Below the pieces are notes generated by a model. That model worked only from the letters and a program-made list of their open reading frames with translations, did not search any database and was not told the origin of the DNA. 43,181 bases of DNA from Clostridia bacterium (GTDB lineage Bacteria; Bacillota; Clostridia; Oscillospirales; CAG-382): the NCBI GenBank assembly GCA_017560085.1, contig JAFYPA010000017.1, positions 1 through 43,181 on the forward strand, in the 5' to 3' direction. Positions 26,022 through 34,591 of the stretch are shown piece by piece (position 1 is the stretch's first letter; each line of letters opens with the position of its first letter). A program made the translations under genes and the position numbers.

Positions 26022-26489
26022 ATGACAACATTTCTCGGCATACTTATTCTCGTATGCGCACTTTTCCTTATCGTATCCGTTCTTCTTCAGAGCAGTAAGA
26101 ACCACAGAATGTCCGGCGTAGTTTCCGGCGGTGCTGATACATTCTTCGGCAAGCAGAAGGGTAAGACAATCGACGCGGTTCTCTCCAAGATTACTGCAGT
26201 TATCTCCATTGTTTTCTGCATTCTCGTTCTTGTTCTTTACGTTATCACAGCAAGAAGCGCTAAGGCTCCCGAGGTTGTGACAGATCCCATCGTTCTCGAT
26301 GACACAAGCATCACAACAACAGTTGAAGAAGGCGCAACAACCGAAGAAGGCACAACAGAAGAAGCTCCCGCTACAGAAGGCGAAGCTGAAGCAGCAACAG
26401 AGGCTGAAGCTGAAGAAGCTCCCGCAGAGGCTGCTACTACAGAGGAAGCTCCCGCAGAAGAAGCTGCTCCCGAAGAAGCTGCTGAATAA
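26022..26489 (+). CDS. secG: Preprotein translocase subunit SecG with acidic C-terminal tail
   Basis: 155 residues, about twice the usual 70-80 for SecG. SecG is a small membrane subunit that assists SecYEG-mediated protein export. The canonical part is residues 1-80: a first hydrophobic helix (about 3-23), the conserved LLQSSK, SGVVSGGADTFFGKQK loop, and a second helix (about 55-77). After this comes a roughly 75-residue low-complexity tail made almost only of Glu, Ala, Thr and Pro in TEEAPAE-like repeats. The tail would be strongly negative. GGAGG lies eight bases before the ATG, and gene-end codons are gaa/gct rich like other highly expressed genes here. A terminator follows, so mnmE has separate transcription or readthrough. 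Confidence 0.9.
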   Translation: MTTFLGILILVCALFLIVSVLLQSSKNHRMSGVVSGGADTFFGKQKGKTIDAVLSKITAVISIVFCILVLVLYVITARSAKAPEVVTDPIVLDDTSITTTVEEGATTEEGTTEEAPATEGEAEAATEAEAEEAPAEAATTEEAPAEEAAPEEAAE

Positions 26490-26510
26490 TCAGTAACACA
26501 ATAAAGCAAT

Positions 26511-26540
26511 AAGGACCGACAGTAAAAAGTCGGTCTTTTT
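26511..26540 (+). terminator. Terminator after secG
   Basis: GACCGAC (26514-26520) pairs with GTCGGTC (26529-26535) across an eight-base loop and is followed by TTTTT. Confidence 0.9.
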
Positions 26541-26564
26541 AATTACCAAAAAAGGAACAACGAT

Positions 26565-27956
26565 ATGAATAACTACATTGGCTCAACCATCGCCGCCATA
26601 TCAACGCCCCGAGGCAAGGGCGGAATTGCGGTAATAAGGGTCAGCGGAGAGGATGCAATCGCGGTTTGCGAGAAGGTGTTCGTTGCTCTCTCAAAACCGC
26701 TGTCCGAGGTGGAAGCAAACAAGGCCGTTTACGGCAATATATACTACAGAGGCGAAAAGATAGACGACGGTATCGCTACGGTGTTCAGAGCTCCGAGAAG
26801 CTTTACCGGCGAGGATACGGTTGAAATAAGCTGTCACGGAAGCGAGATAGGTGCGTTCCTTGTGCTTTCCGCACTTCTGGAAAACGGTGCTGTCAGTGCC
26901 GCTCCCGGGGAATTCACAAAGAGAGCATTCCTTTCGGGAAAGCTTACCCTCTCCCAGGCGGAGGCGGTGGGCGAGCTTATAGATGCGGAAACCGTTGCGG
27001 GAGCAAGACTCTCCGCTTCACAGCTTTCCGGTGTGCTCGGTGAAAAGATTTCCTCCTTTGCGGACAGAATCACGCACATTCTCACAAGTGTTTACGCATA
27101 CATCGACTATCCCGACGAGGACATTGCCGATATGTCGGACGAGGAAATGAGAAAATCCTGCGGTGAAATTCTTGCGGATATAAAAAGACTTTCATCGACA
27201 TACGACACGGGCAGAGCCATTTCGAAGGGTATTCCCTGTGCGATTGTGGGTGCGCCGAACGTCGGAAAATCATCCTTTCTCAACCTTCTGTCGGGTACGG
27301 ACAGAGCCATTGTCACGGATATTGCGGGTACTACCCGTGATGTTATAACAGAGGCTGTGACTGTCGGCAACATAAGGCTTCTTCTTTCCGACACCGCGGG
27401 AATAAGAGAGACGGAGGATGCCGTGGAAAAAATCGGTGTTCAGCGCTCAAAAAAGGAGCTTTCCGACTCCGAGCTTGCCTTTGTTCTTTTTGACACCTCA
27501 AGAGAAATCTCGCAGGAGGACAGAGAGATAATCTCCGCCGTTTTTGAATACAAGGGTACAAAGCACATTGTTGCGGTGCTCAACAAAACAGACGACGGCA
27601 AGTATCTTGAAGAATGCAGAGCGGAAATTTCCGACCTTACGCCATACATTGTGGAATTCAGCGCAAAGGCGGACATCGGCAGAGACAGTCTTGAGAGCAC
27701 TCTCTCCGAAATCTTCCCCGGCGGTGACGAGGAAATCAGAAGCGGACTTATAGTCGTGGGAGCAAGACAGTACACGGCACTGAAGAATGCGGAGGGCTGT
27801 CTTAATGCCGCACTTGAGGCTCTGACAATGCTCACTCCCGATATGTGCTGCTCCGAGCTTGAGAATGCGGTGAAATTCCTTCTTGAGACGGACGGAAGAA
27901 ACGTCAACGAAAGAATCGTGGACGGAATCTTCGCTCACTTCTGTGTGGGAAAATAA
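26565..27956 (+). CDS. mnmE: tRNA modification GTPase MnmE
   Basis: 463 residues, normal length. With MnmG it modifies the wobble uridine of certain tRNAs (5-carboxymethylaminomethyl-uridine synthesis). The N-terminal formyl-THF-binding domain starts IAAISTPRGKGGIAVIRVSG; helical domain; then a G domain with G1 GAPNVGKSS, G3 DTAGIRET and G4 NKTD. The C-terminal CVGK corresponds to the catalytic C-[IV]-G-K ending. AAAGGA precedes the ATG at 26565. The partner gene mnmG is not in the window. Its nearest neighbour, secG, ends at a terminator 25 bases upstream. Confidence 0.96.
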   Translation: MNNYIGSTIAAISTPRGKGGIAVIRVSGEDAIAVCEKVFVALSKPLSEVEANKAVYGNIYYRGEKIDDGIATVFRAPRSFTGEDTVEISCHGSEIGAFLVLSALLENGAVSAAPGEFTKRAFLSGKLTLSQAEAVGELIDAETVAGARLSASQLSGVLGEKISSFADRITHILTSVYAYIDYPDEDIADMSDEEMRKSCGEILADIKRLSSTYDTGRAISKGIPCAIVGAPNVGKSSFLNLLSGTDRAIVTDIAGTTRDVITEAVTVGNIRLLLSDTAGIRETEDAVEKIGVQRSKKELSDSELAFVLFDTSREISQEDREIISAVFEYKGTKHIVAVLNKTDDGKYLEECRAEISDLTPYIVEFSAKADIGRDSLESTLSEIFPGGDEEIRSGLIVVGARQYTALKNAEGCLNAALEALTMLTPDMCCSELENAVKFLLETDGRNVNERIVDGIFAHFCVGK

Positions 27957-27970
27957 ATATTTCAGAGCAC

Positions 27971-28016
27971 AAAAAGGCTCCGATGCAACAAATCTGCATC
28001 GGAGCTTTGTTTTTTA
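27971..28016. terminator. Bidirectional terminator between mnmE and the dockerin protein gene
   Basis: GCTCCGATGCA (27977-27987) pairs perfectly with TGCATCGGAGC (27995-28005); T-rich tracts follow on both strands. Confidence 0.92.
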
Positions 28017-28032
28017 CTTTCGGGAGGCAGAC

Positions 28033-31000
28033 TTACGAAGCCAGCTTCATACCTCTGATTACAAGCATAAGGTCCATTACGTTTACAACGCCGTCCTCGT
28101 TAAGGTCGGTAATGTTGCGGATGCTTTCGCTCATACTTCCGTTGAAGCCACGGAGGACTCTTATTATGTCATCAATGTCGATGATGCCGTCGCCCGTTTC
28201 CTTGTTCTCGTCGTCGGGAATATCACCGGGAATGAGAACTATTTCGGTAAGCTCGGTTACACCGTCAACATTTACTGTTTCTCTGTATGTGAGGTAGCCC
28301 TGCTTTTCGTATACAAGCTCATACTCGCCCTTGGGAACGTATGCTGTATATTCAAGAACATTGGAATCGCTTGCCTTTTCATAGAACACGGCAACCGTCT
28401 CACCCTTGGAGTTTACAAGGGATGCCTTGCCCTGCTTTGAGGAGGAGGGAGCTGTTTCCTCCGCTCTTGCGGTTCTGAGGCTCACGGTAGTGCTGTAGTT
28501 TTCGGAAAGTCCGTCGATGGACATAGAAACTATACCCTGATTTCCGAGCGGGAACACCATTCTTGAGCCGAATACCTTTGCGATATCGGGGTTACCGGTA
28601 AAGTTGAAGTGAGTGATATACTTTGCTTCAAACTTACCCGCATCAACATCAAGACCGGAAATATCAACCACATAGACATCACCGAGAACTCTTTCCGCAA
28701 GAATCATAATATCGCCGTAAATTGTGGGCTTACCCCTTACAGTAACTCCCGAGGGAATGTTTGTAATCTTGTGCTGTGTAAGATTTGCATAAACGGTATT
28801 TTCATCGCACTCGGCGGGATTGTAAACACAGAATGCGCTGTTATCCGTTACCGTGATTGCATACTTGCTGTTCTTACCCGTAAGAGCACCGAAGCCGCCG
28901 TGCATACCCGCATTGTTCGCGGGAATCATATAGATAAGCTTGGGCTCGCTCTTTTCGGGGTTTGTACCGAAGTCGTACCAGTAAACCTGCTTGGAGTAGC
29001 CGTAGGAGCAGAGATATCTTCCGCCTATAAGGTCTGTGGAAAGCTGTCTGAAGTACATAAGACCGTTGTGAGGATTCCAGCCGTTGTTGTATGCGCCCTC
29101 TCCGTTCCATCTCTTGGGATTTGCAAGGTCTGTAAAGTCGGCAAGCTCGGAATGGGATGAGCCCGAGTCGCAGAGAACATAGTTTCCGTCGGGGGATACT
29201 CTTATGAACTTGATACCTGTCTTGGGGTTGTATCTTGAAATCTCACGAAGTCCGAGGCCGTCCTTTGAAATTTCGTAAATCGCAATACCGCCGAGACCCT
29301 CTGCCGTATAAAGTCTGTCGCCGTGTACAATTGCCTCGCTGACAATGTTGATTCCCTCGGGAGCGTATTCTCTGATTACATTAAGGTCTGTATCGAGAAT
29401 CTTTACGCCCTGGTTACCGCAGGCGGCGTAGACAAGACCGTTCTTTTCGTCAACAGAGTAAACCTGACCGCCGGGAAGTGCGTACTTAATTTCCTCAAAG
29501 CCCGCATCCTCGAGTGTATCAATATCAAGCTCGTAGAAGTTTCCTTCGGGAGCGGAGGGTGCGCCCGTGCCGAGTTCTCTGTTTTCCTCAAAGAGGTAGT
29601 TGCCTATCTGCTCGGAGGTAATCTTTGCAACGCCCATGCTTGCGCCCGCAAGGTAGATTTCACCGTCGAGAACTGCAAGACCGCCGATGGGAGAGTTGTA
29701 TCTTTCGTATGTGTTATAGGGGAAGTACTTCTTGCCCGAAGCAGATGTATGACCGAAGGTATTTGCAAGTGCTGTCTGCTTGGAGGCGTACTTTTCAGCG
29801 GTAGCTGTAAGCTCGATTACCGCGTGTCTTACGGGAGCCTTGGGGTCTGTTACATCATAGATGTATACGCCGTTGTATGTATTTGTGAGATATGCATACT
29901 TCTTGTCGCCGTGCTTTGCGACCTTAACCGTCCAGAAGTCCTGACCTACCGCATAGAAGTGGTCGTCGATTCTTACCGTGGAAAGGAACACGGGATTCTT
30001 TATATCGGAGATATCATAGATATCCATACCGTTACCGAGACCGAAGCCTACATTGTAAGCACTTCTGCTCGCCTGACCTGTTTCCATATGACCCGTTGCG
30101 ATATAGAGGTAATTATCCATTACACAAAGACCGTCACCCTGACCGTGTGCGGGGATGTTTGTGTTAAGCGGAAGGGGATTTGCGGGATTGGAAACATCCC
30201 ACGCCTCAACCTTACGGCCGCCCCAGCAGCCTGCAAAGAGAGTTGTTCCGACGATTTCGCAGGACTGAGCCTCGCCCGTACGGATATTTGCAACATTCTT
30301 GGGGAGAGTTCTGTCACGAAGGTCTATAACCTCGGTACCGAACATTCTGTTTGTGATATAGCAGAAGCCGTTTGCGATTGCAACACCCGTAGCATATTCT
30401 ACGCTGTCGCATCTGCCGACAATCTGCGGATTTGTCTTGTCGTCTGCCGCGATTACAAAGCCACCGTCAACTCGGCAGGTTACAACCACTGTGTTTCCGT
30501 CCTCGCTGACAGCAAGCTGACGGGTTTCACCCATACCGGTAACGCTTCCGACAACCTTGCCTGTTTCAACGGAGAGGATGTAAAGACCGCCCTTACCGAT
30601 AGCATAGATGTAGTCTCCGCAGATTTCGATATCCGCACAAGCCTGCACCTTGTTTCTGTCGAGGTAGTTTTCCACATCGTAGTCAAGAACAAGTCTTGTA
30701 TAAGGCTCGCAAAGGAAATAGCCGTTGGGAAGCTCGAATGCGTCCGTGCCCTCCTCGAAGGTTTCAAGCTTTACACCACCGAATTCAACCTCGGAGGCGA
30801 GTGCGCCCATATAAAGTCTTATGCCGCCAACCTCATCGGAAACCGTAACGGGGAGGCAGAACTTTGTCCACTGTGTGGGAACATAGTAAAAATATTCGGT
30901 AGCATCGTTATTCTGTCCCGCAACATTCTTAAGGACAGCACCGCTCTTGGAAACGATGGATGCCTGCACCTTTGTATTGGCGTTCTTTGCTCTTGCATAG

Positions 31001-32685
31001 AATGTGAGAAGAACAACATCGCCGTTCTTTGTGGCAACAGCATCGGATGCCACATTGCAGGTAACACCGAAGCTCTTAAGGCTTGATGCCGTATTGCAGG
31101 TAGCCTTGATTGTGTCTGTAAATCCGAGACCGAACGCGGTTGCATCCGCTTCAGAAATTGTTGCCGTTGTAACCGTTCCGTTGCTTCCCGTAGCCTTTGC
31201 ATCGGCGATAAAGCTTGCGGGTGTAATCATAGTCATTTCGGTTCCTTCACCGTCACCCTCGCCGTCATCCGCTGTGGGCTTGTATTCGGGCTCGCAGGAA
31301 TAGTAGGGACAGGTTGCATCGGCGATTTCCGTTGCGCCTGCGTCCGTAAGGGCGGTTGCAAGCTGTTCCTTTGTAACGGCAGAGCCGTAGCTTATAAGCT
31401 CGAAGTCACCGAGAAGCATTGACTGCTCTGTGTTGTTTGTCTTAAAGATAAGCTGATTGGGGATGAGAGTATCATCCGTAATTGTCATAGGGAAATAGTA
31501 AGCCGTCCAGCTGTCGGAAATATTCATACGGCTACCCTGATTTATAAGGTTGTAGCTCTGATTTGCCGAATTCCAGAGTCTTACGGAAAGCTGACAACTG
31601 CCCTCGATTCCCTTTGTCACAATCTTAAGAAGAAGAGTATCGCCCTTCTTTAATGTCTTGTAAGGTGCGGAGGTAGTGTCAAAGTCAAATCTTATACCTG
31701 TACCTATCCACGTTGCGGGAGGCGTAACGCAGGAATACTTTACAGCCTTTGTAAAGGTTACGTTTTCCGATTCGTCAAGGGTATACGGAGTAAAGGTCAT
31801 ACCGCTTGATATGTCAATCCACTTGACCATAGCCATGCTGTCCTTTGAAGCGGTTGCGAATTCCGTGCTTGCAATAAGCGTGCTTGCCTTGTCGGAAAAT
31901 TTTGCAATTGCTTCGTGAGGAAGCTTTCCTTCGTCATCATCCTCTTCCACTACGGGCTTGTATTCGGGCTCGCAGGAATAGTAGGGGCAGATTGTATCGG
32001 CGTTTTCCTTTGCGCCTGCGTTCTTGAGAGCTGTCGCAAGCTGATCCTTTGTAACGGCAGAGCCGTAGCTTACAAGCTCGAAGCCGCCGATAAGCATTGT
32101 CTGCTCTGTGTTGTTTGTTCTGAAAATAATCTGATTGGGGATAAGAGTATCGTCCGTAATCGTCACGGGATAATAGTACGCCGTCCAGTCATCGGAAAGC
32201 TTCATACGGCTACTCTGATTTATAAGGTTGTAGCTCTGATCTGCGGAATTCCAGAATCTTATGGAAAGCTCGCAATCGCCTTCCAGCCCCTTTGCAACAT
32301 ACTTCAGAAGAAGCGTGTCACCCTTCTTAAGGGACTTGCAGAGTTCGGAATTGGGATCAAAGTCGAATCTTATGCCCGTACCAATCCAGGTTGCGGGAGG
32401 CGTAACGCAGGAATACTTTACAGCCTTTGTAAAGGTTACGCTTTCCGATTCGTCAAGGGTCTGCGAAGCAAAGATCATACCATCTGATACGTTAATCCAC
32501 TTAACCATTCCTATGCTGTCCTTGGAAGCGGTTGCAAATTCCTCACTTGAAATAAGGACGGTTGCCTTATCGGAAAATTCTGCAATTGCTTCGTAGGGAA
32601 GCTTCTTTGCCTCCTGTGCGGAAGCGAGAACAACGCCGCTCATAGCCATAAGCAGAGCGAGCACTAATGCATATACTCTTTTCAT
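28033..32685 (-). CDS. Secreted multidomain protein with duplicated modules, beta-propeller-like region and dockerin
   Basis: 1550 residues. A signal peptide (hydrophobic MKRVYALVLALLMAMS, cleavage near ASAQE) leads into two tandem ~226-residue modules (about 28-250 and 252-475) and a third diverged module (about 482-665), each resembling carbohydrate-binding jelly rolls in size and in LLLKYVAKGLEGDCELSIRFW- or FYARAK-type strands. Modules end in YYSCEPEYKP. Residues ~670-1390 form repeats with LYILSVETGKV, VEAWDVSNPANPL, MDIYDISDIKNPVFL and YDVTDPKAPV, the LVIVD-type beta-propeller pattern. A PEGA-like domain precedes a C-terminal dockerin (about 1487-1550) with two calcium-loop repeats (GDGIIDIDDIIRVLRG, DLNEDGVVNVMDLMLVIRG). 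It has no obvious catalytic domain. Likely an extracellular, cohesin-anchored binding protein. Confidence 0.87.
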   Translation of the reverse strand: MKRVYALVLALLMAMSGVVLASAQEAKKLPYEAIAEFSDKATVLISSEEFATASKDSIGMVKWINVSDGMIFASQTLDESESVTFTKAVKYSCVTPPATWIGTGIRFDFDPNSELCKSLKKGDTLLLKYVAKGLEGDCELSIRFWNSADQSYNLINQSSRMKLSDDWTAYYYPVTITDDTLIPNQIIFRTNNTEQTMLIGGFELVSYGSAVTKDQLATALKNAGAKENADTICPYYSCEPEYKPVVEEDDDEGKLPHEAIAKFSDKASTLIASTEFATASKDSMAMVKWIDISSGMTFTPYTLDESENVTFTKAVKYSCVTPPATWIGTGIRFDFDTTSAPYKTLKKGDTLLLKIVTKGIEGSCQLSVRLWNSANQSYNLINQGSRMNISDSWTAYYFPMTITDDTLIPNQLIFKTNNTEQSMLLGDFELISYGSAVTKEQLATALTDAGATEIADATCPYYSCEPEYKPTADDGEGDGEGTEMTMITPASFIADAKATGSNGTVTTATISEADATAFGLGFTDTIKATCNTASSLKSFGVTCNVASDAVATKNGDVVLLTFYARAKNANTKVQASIVSKSGAVLKNVAGQNNDATEYFYYVPTQWTKFCLPVTVSDEVGGIRLYMGALASEVEFGGVKLETFEEGTDAFELPNGYFLCEPYTRLVLDYDVENYLDRNKVQACADIEICGDYIYAIGKGGLYILSVETGKVVGSVTGMGETRQLAVSEDGNTVVVTCRVDGGFVIAADDKTNPQIVGRCDSVEYATGVAIANGFCYITNRMFGTEVIDLRDRTLPKNVANIRTGEAQSCEIVGTTLFAGCWGGRKVEAWDVSNPANPLPLNTNIPAHGQGDGLCVMDNYLYIATGHMETGQASRSAYNVGFGLGNGMDIYDISDIKNPVFLSTVRIDDHFYAVGQDFWTVKVAKHGDKKYAYLTNTYNGVYIYDVTDPKAPVRHAVIELTATAEKYASKQTALANTFGHTSASGKKYFPYNTYERYNSPIGGLAVLDGEIYLAGASMGVAKITSEQIGNYLFEENRELGTGAPSAPEGNFYELDIDTLEDAGFEEIKYALPGGQVYSVDEKNGLVYAACGNQGVKILDTDLNVIREYAPEGINIVSEAIVHGDRLYTAEGLGGIAIYEISKDGLGLREISRYNPKTGIKFIRVSPDGNYVLCDSGSSHSELADFTDLANPKRWNGEGAYNNGWNPHNGLMYFRQLSTDLIGGRYLCSYGYSKQVYWYDFGTNPEKSEPKLIYMIPANNAGMHGGFGALTGKNSKYAITVTDNSAFCVYNPAECDENTVYANLTQHKITNIPSGVTVRGKPTIYGDIMILAERVLGDVYVVDISGLDVDAGKFEAKYITHFNFTGNPDIAKVFGSRMVFPLGNQGIVSMSIDGLSENYSTTVSLRTARAEETAPSSSKQGKASLVNSKGETVAVFYEKASDSNVLEYTAYVPKGEYELVYEKQGYLTYRETVNVDGVTELTEIVLIPGDIPDDENKETGDGIIDIDDIIRVLRGFNGSMSESIRNITDLNEDGVVNVMDLMLVIRGMKLAS
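31273..32604. repeat. Tandem 678-bp duplication inside the dockerin protein gene
   Basis: The stretches 31273-31926 and 31951-32604 match at an offset of exactly 678 bases (226 codons), in frame, for example TGTATTCGGGCTCGCAGGAA at 31281 and 31959. Copies differ by scattered, often third-position changes. The in-frame offset shows a gene-internal module duplication. Confidence 0.85.
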
Positions 32686-32715
32686 AAAAACCTCCGAAAG
32701 TATATATTACCTATG

Positions 32716-32744
32716 ATTATATAACATAAAGTGAAAAAAAGCAA
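32716..32744 (-). promoter_or_regulatory. Promoter of the dockerin protein gene
   Basis: TTGCTT (32744-32739), 17 bases, TATAAT (32721-32716) on the minus strand, 31 bases upstream of the start codon, which has GGAGG before it. Confidence 0.7.
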
Positions 32745-32864
32745 TAGCAATGATTAAATTTACTAATAAATTTTGATATCAATCACAGCACCGGGGATGT
32801 CCTCTCCGCATATAATTATACGGAGAGCAGAACACAATCACAGGCTCTCAAGAAGGATGATTTT

Positions 32865-33161
32865 ATGCTTTACGATATACTTATAATCCTCGTCTGTATG
32901 TTCGCCTCCCTCGGAATCTGCGAGCTTGCGATATACCTCTTCAACCGCACCGCCTCGGGACGGCTTCCGCATAAGTTTTACATTCTCGCAGACGATTTCG
33001 GACAGGAGGATGCTGAATATGTGATACGATTCCTTGAGGGCGTCATTTCCCGCTCGGGCGTGGATTCTGCCATCTGCGGAATACAGCTCGGCAGTAATGT
33101 CCGTATTGACGACGAGCTTCTGGAGTGCCTTTGCACCGAATTCGGGAATATAAAAATATGA
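32865..33161 (+). CDS. Small membrane-anchored protein, unknown
   Basis: 98 residues, not recognised. A single hydrophobic segment at about residues 3-26 (MLYDILIILVCMFASLGIC...) is followed by a soluble domain with FYILADDFGQEDAEYVIRFLEG and Cys residues late in the protein. AGAAGGATGA precedes the ATG at a good distance, which supports this frame over the antisense frames in the same place. It may be an N-in membrane protein with the rest cytoplasmic. It is flanked by a divergent dockerin gene and a bidirectional terminator, so it is monocistronic. No function can be proposed. Confidence 0.7.
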   Translation: MLYDILIILVCMFASLGICELAIYLFNRTASGRLPHKFYILADDFGQEDAEYVIRFLEGVISRSGVDSAICGIQLGSNVRIDDELLECLCTEFGNIKI

Positions 33162-33166
33162 CAAAA

Positions 33167-33202
33167 GCCTTGGCAACGGTAAAATCCGAGCCAAGGCATA
33201 TT
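33167..33202. terminator. Terminator between the small membrane protein and the DUF368 gene
   Basis: GCCTTGGC (33167-33174) pairs with GCCAAGGC (33190-33197); T-rich bases follow on both strands. Confidence 0.8.
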
Positions 33203-33216
33203 TGTATTTCGTTTTG

Positions 33217-34113
33217 TTACTTTTCGTATCCCGAAAGCTTTTTGTCTATAAAGAGCGAGCCGAAAAGCCCCAGAAGTCCCGCAATAATGCTTACGGCAAC
33301 CTCGATAACTCCCGAAAAGCTTCTCGGAATAATAACGATTGCGGAAGCAAGCACCGCACCGATAACAGAGCAGAATGCCGCACCGTAGAATTTACCGAAG
33401 ATAAAGCGCATAATTCTCGCAAGTATAAGCACTGCAAGACCGACACCGATTCCCACGGGGATAATAACCGCAAAATCAAAGTGTGTCGCACCGTCAAGCA
33501 TAGGCTGAAGAAGTCCGAGGAAAATAAGCACCGTCGAGGAGGTAAGTCCGGGGATTACAAAGCCCATACCCACAATGAATCCGCAAAGGCAGAACCAATA
33601 AATATTGGGCTCAATTGTAAACGCGGTAGTACCGCTTATATAAGCAAGGAATGTGAAAAGTGCCATTGCGAATAAAAATCCGACAGTAAAAGCAATTGTC
33701 TTTCCCTTTTTGCCGTATTCCCTCGGAGTTGTGCCCTTTGGCGGAGTCTTTGATTCACGGATAAGTGACGGGAACGTTCCGAGAATAAGTCCGCAGAAAA
33801 GGCTCTTCGCCACGGCCTCGGATGCCTCAAAAACCGCATCCAGCGCAAAGGCGAATATAAGAAGTCCTATACATCCGCCGATACCGACGCACATCCACTT
33901 TTTCCAGGTTTTGGGTATTTCTCTTATCGGGTCGGAGAAAAACTGCATAAGCGGCATATAAAGTCCGAAGGCAACGCAGAGTATACCGCCGGAAACACCG
34001 GGAATTATTCCTCCCGCACCGACTATCGCACCCTGAATCATAAGCTTCAGAACCGAACGCGCAGTAAGCTTTTCCCCGTCAAAAGCCGAGGATACCTGTT
34101 TTTTGTTGTCCAT
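33217..34113 (-). CDS. DUF368 membrane protein, polyprenyl-phosphate transporter (PopT-like)
   Basis: 298 residues with about eight hydrophobic segments. The DUF368 hallmark GAIVGAGGIIPGVSGGILCVAFG lies near residue 30, and a second similar turn GFVIPGLTSSTVLIFLGL lies in the second half, reflecting the internal repeat of the family. Family members were shown to carry undecaprenyl-phosphate back across the membrane for cell envelope synthesis. I start at the ATG at 34113 since GGAGACTGA lies just before it; the in-frame ATG four codons upstream is too early. It ends the minus-strand row rluB-like - unknown 134-residue gene - DUF368, 40 bases after its neighbour. Confidence 0.88.
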   Translation of the reverse strand: MDNKKQVSSAFDGEKLTARSVLKLMIQGAIVGAGGIIPGVSGGILCVAFGLYMPLMQFFSDPIREIPKTWKKWMCVGIGGCIGLLIFAFALDAVFEASEAVAKSLFCGLILGTFPSLIRESKTPPKGTTPREYGKKGKTIAFTVGFLFAMALFTFLAYISGTTAFTIEPNIYWFCLCGFIVGMGFVIPGLTSSTVLIFLGLLQPMLDGATHFDFAVIIPVGIGVGLAVLILARIMRFIFGKFYGAAFCSVIGAVLASAIVIIPRSFSGVIEVAVSIIAGLLGLFGSLFIDKKLSGYEK

Positions 34114-34153
34114 TTCAGTCTCCATTTTCTCAATTGTTAAATCGCACGGAGGA

Positions 34154-34558
34154 TTACTTCTTGTCCGTATCCGCCGCGTGATGTCTCTTGCAGGGCTCTG
34201 TGAAATAGTTTTCGAGGTTTACCTGCCATACGTCATTCTTGGGGAAGAACTCAAGAAGACCTCTGAGCTTTGTGTCCTCTGCGGTATATTCGACATACTT
34301 GGGACCTATAAGGTCGATAAAATTAAGTGTAGCCTTACCGAGGATGAACATTGCCTCGTCATCGTAGGTGCCGATTTTAGGCTTTACATCGGTAAGTCTT
34401 GCGCCTTCCTTGGTGAATCTGAATTCCATTGTGCCGAGGCAATCCGTCTCGTCTTCGAATATTGCAAAGTAAAGAAGGTCGGGGTTGTGTGTCATTCCGC
34501 AGACCTCACAGCAGTGCTTCTGTTCGTTTATGTCCCTGAGGGCTCTTGCTCTGAGCAT
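34154..34558 (-). CDS. Small cytoplasmic protein of unknown function
   Basis: 134 residues, no signal peptide or membrane segment. Its N-terminus carries a Cys pair and a further Cys (HCCEVCGMTH), possibly metal-binding. The middle, TDCLGTMEFRFTKEGARLTDVKP followed by DDEAMFILGKATLNFIDLIG, resembles the strand-helix organisation of GNAT-type acyltransferases but lacks a convincing acetyl-CoA loop, so I do not assign it. A Shine-Dalgarno AAGGAGAAAG stands before the ATG. It lies 33 bases below the pseudouridine synthase gene and 40 bases above DUF368, probably in one operon. Confidence 0.8.
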   Translation of the reverse strand: MLRARALRDINEQKHCCEVCGMTHNPDLLYFAIFEDETDCLGTMEFRFTKEGARLTDVKPKIGTYDDEAMFILGKATLNFIDLIGPKYVEYTAEDTKLRGLLEFFPKNDVWQVNLENYFTEPCKRHHAADTDKK

Positions 34559-34591
34559 TTTTCTTTCTCCTTGTTTCGATTGTATTTAAAA

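Noticed and set aside
29323..31086. Plus-strand frame of 587 codons inside the dockerin protein gene
   Set aside because: Antisense shadow of a well-supported minus-strand gene with signal peptide and dockerin.
32838..33194. Minus-strand frame of 118 codons opposite the small membrane protein
   Set aside because: No ribosome binding site, and it runs through the shared terminator; the plus-strand frame has AGAAGGATGA and a clear membrane helix.
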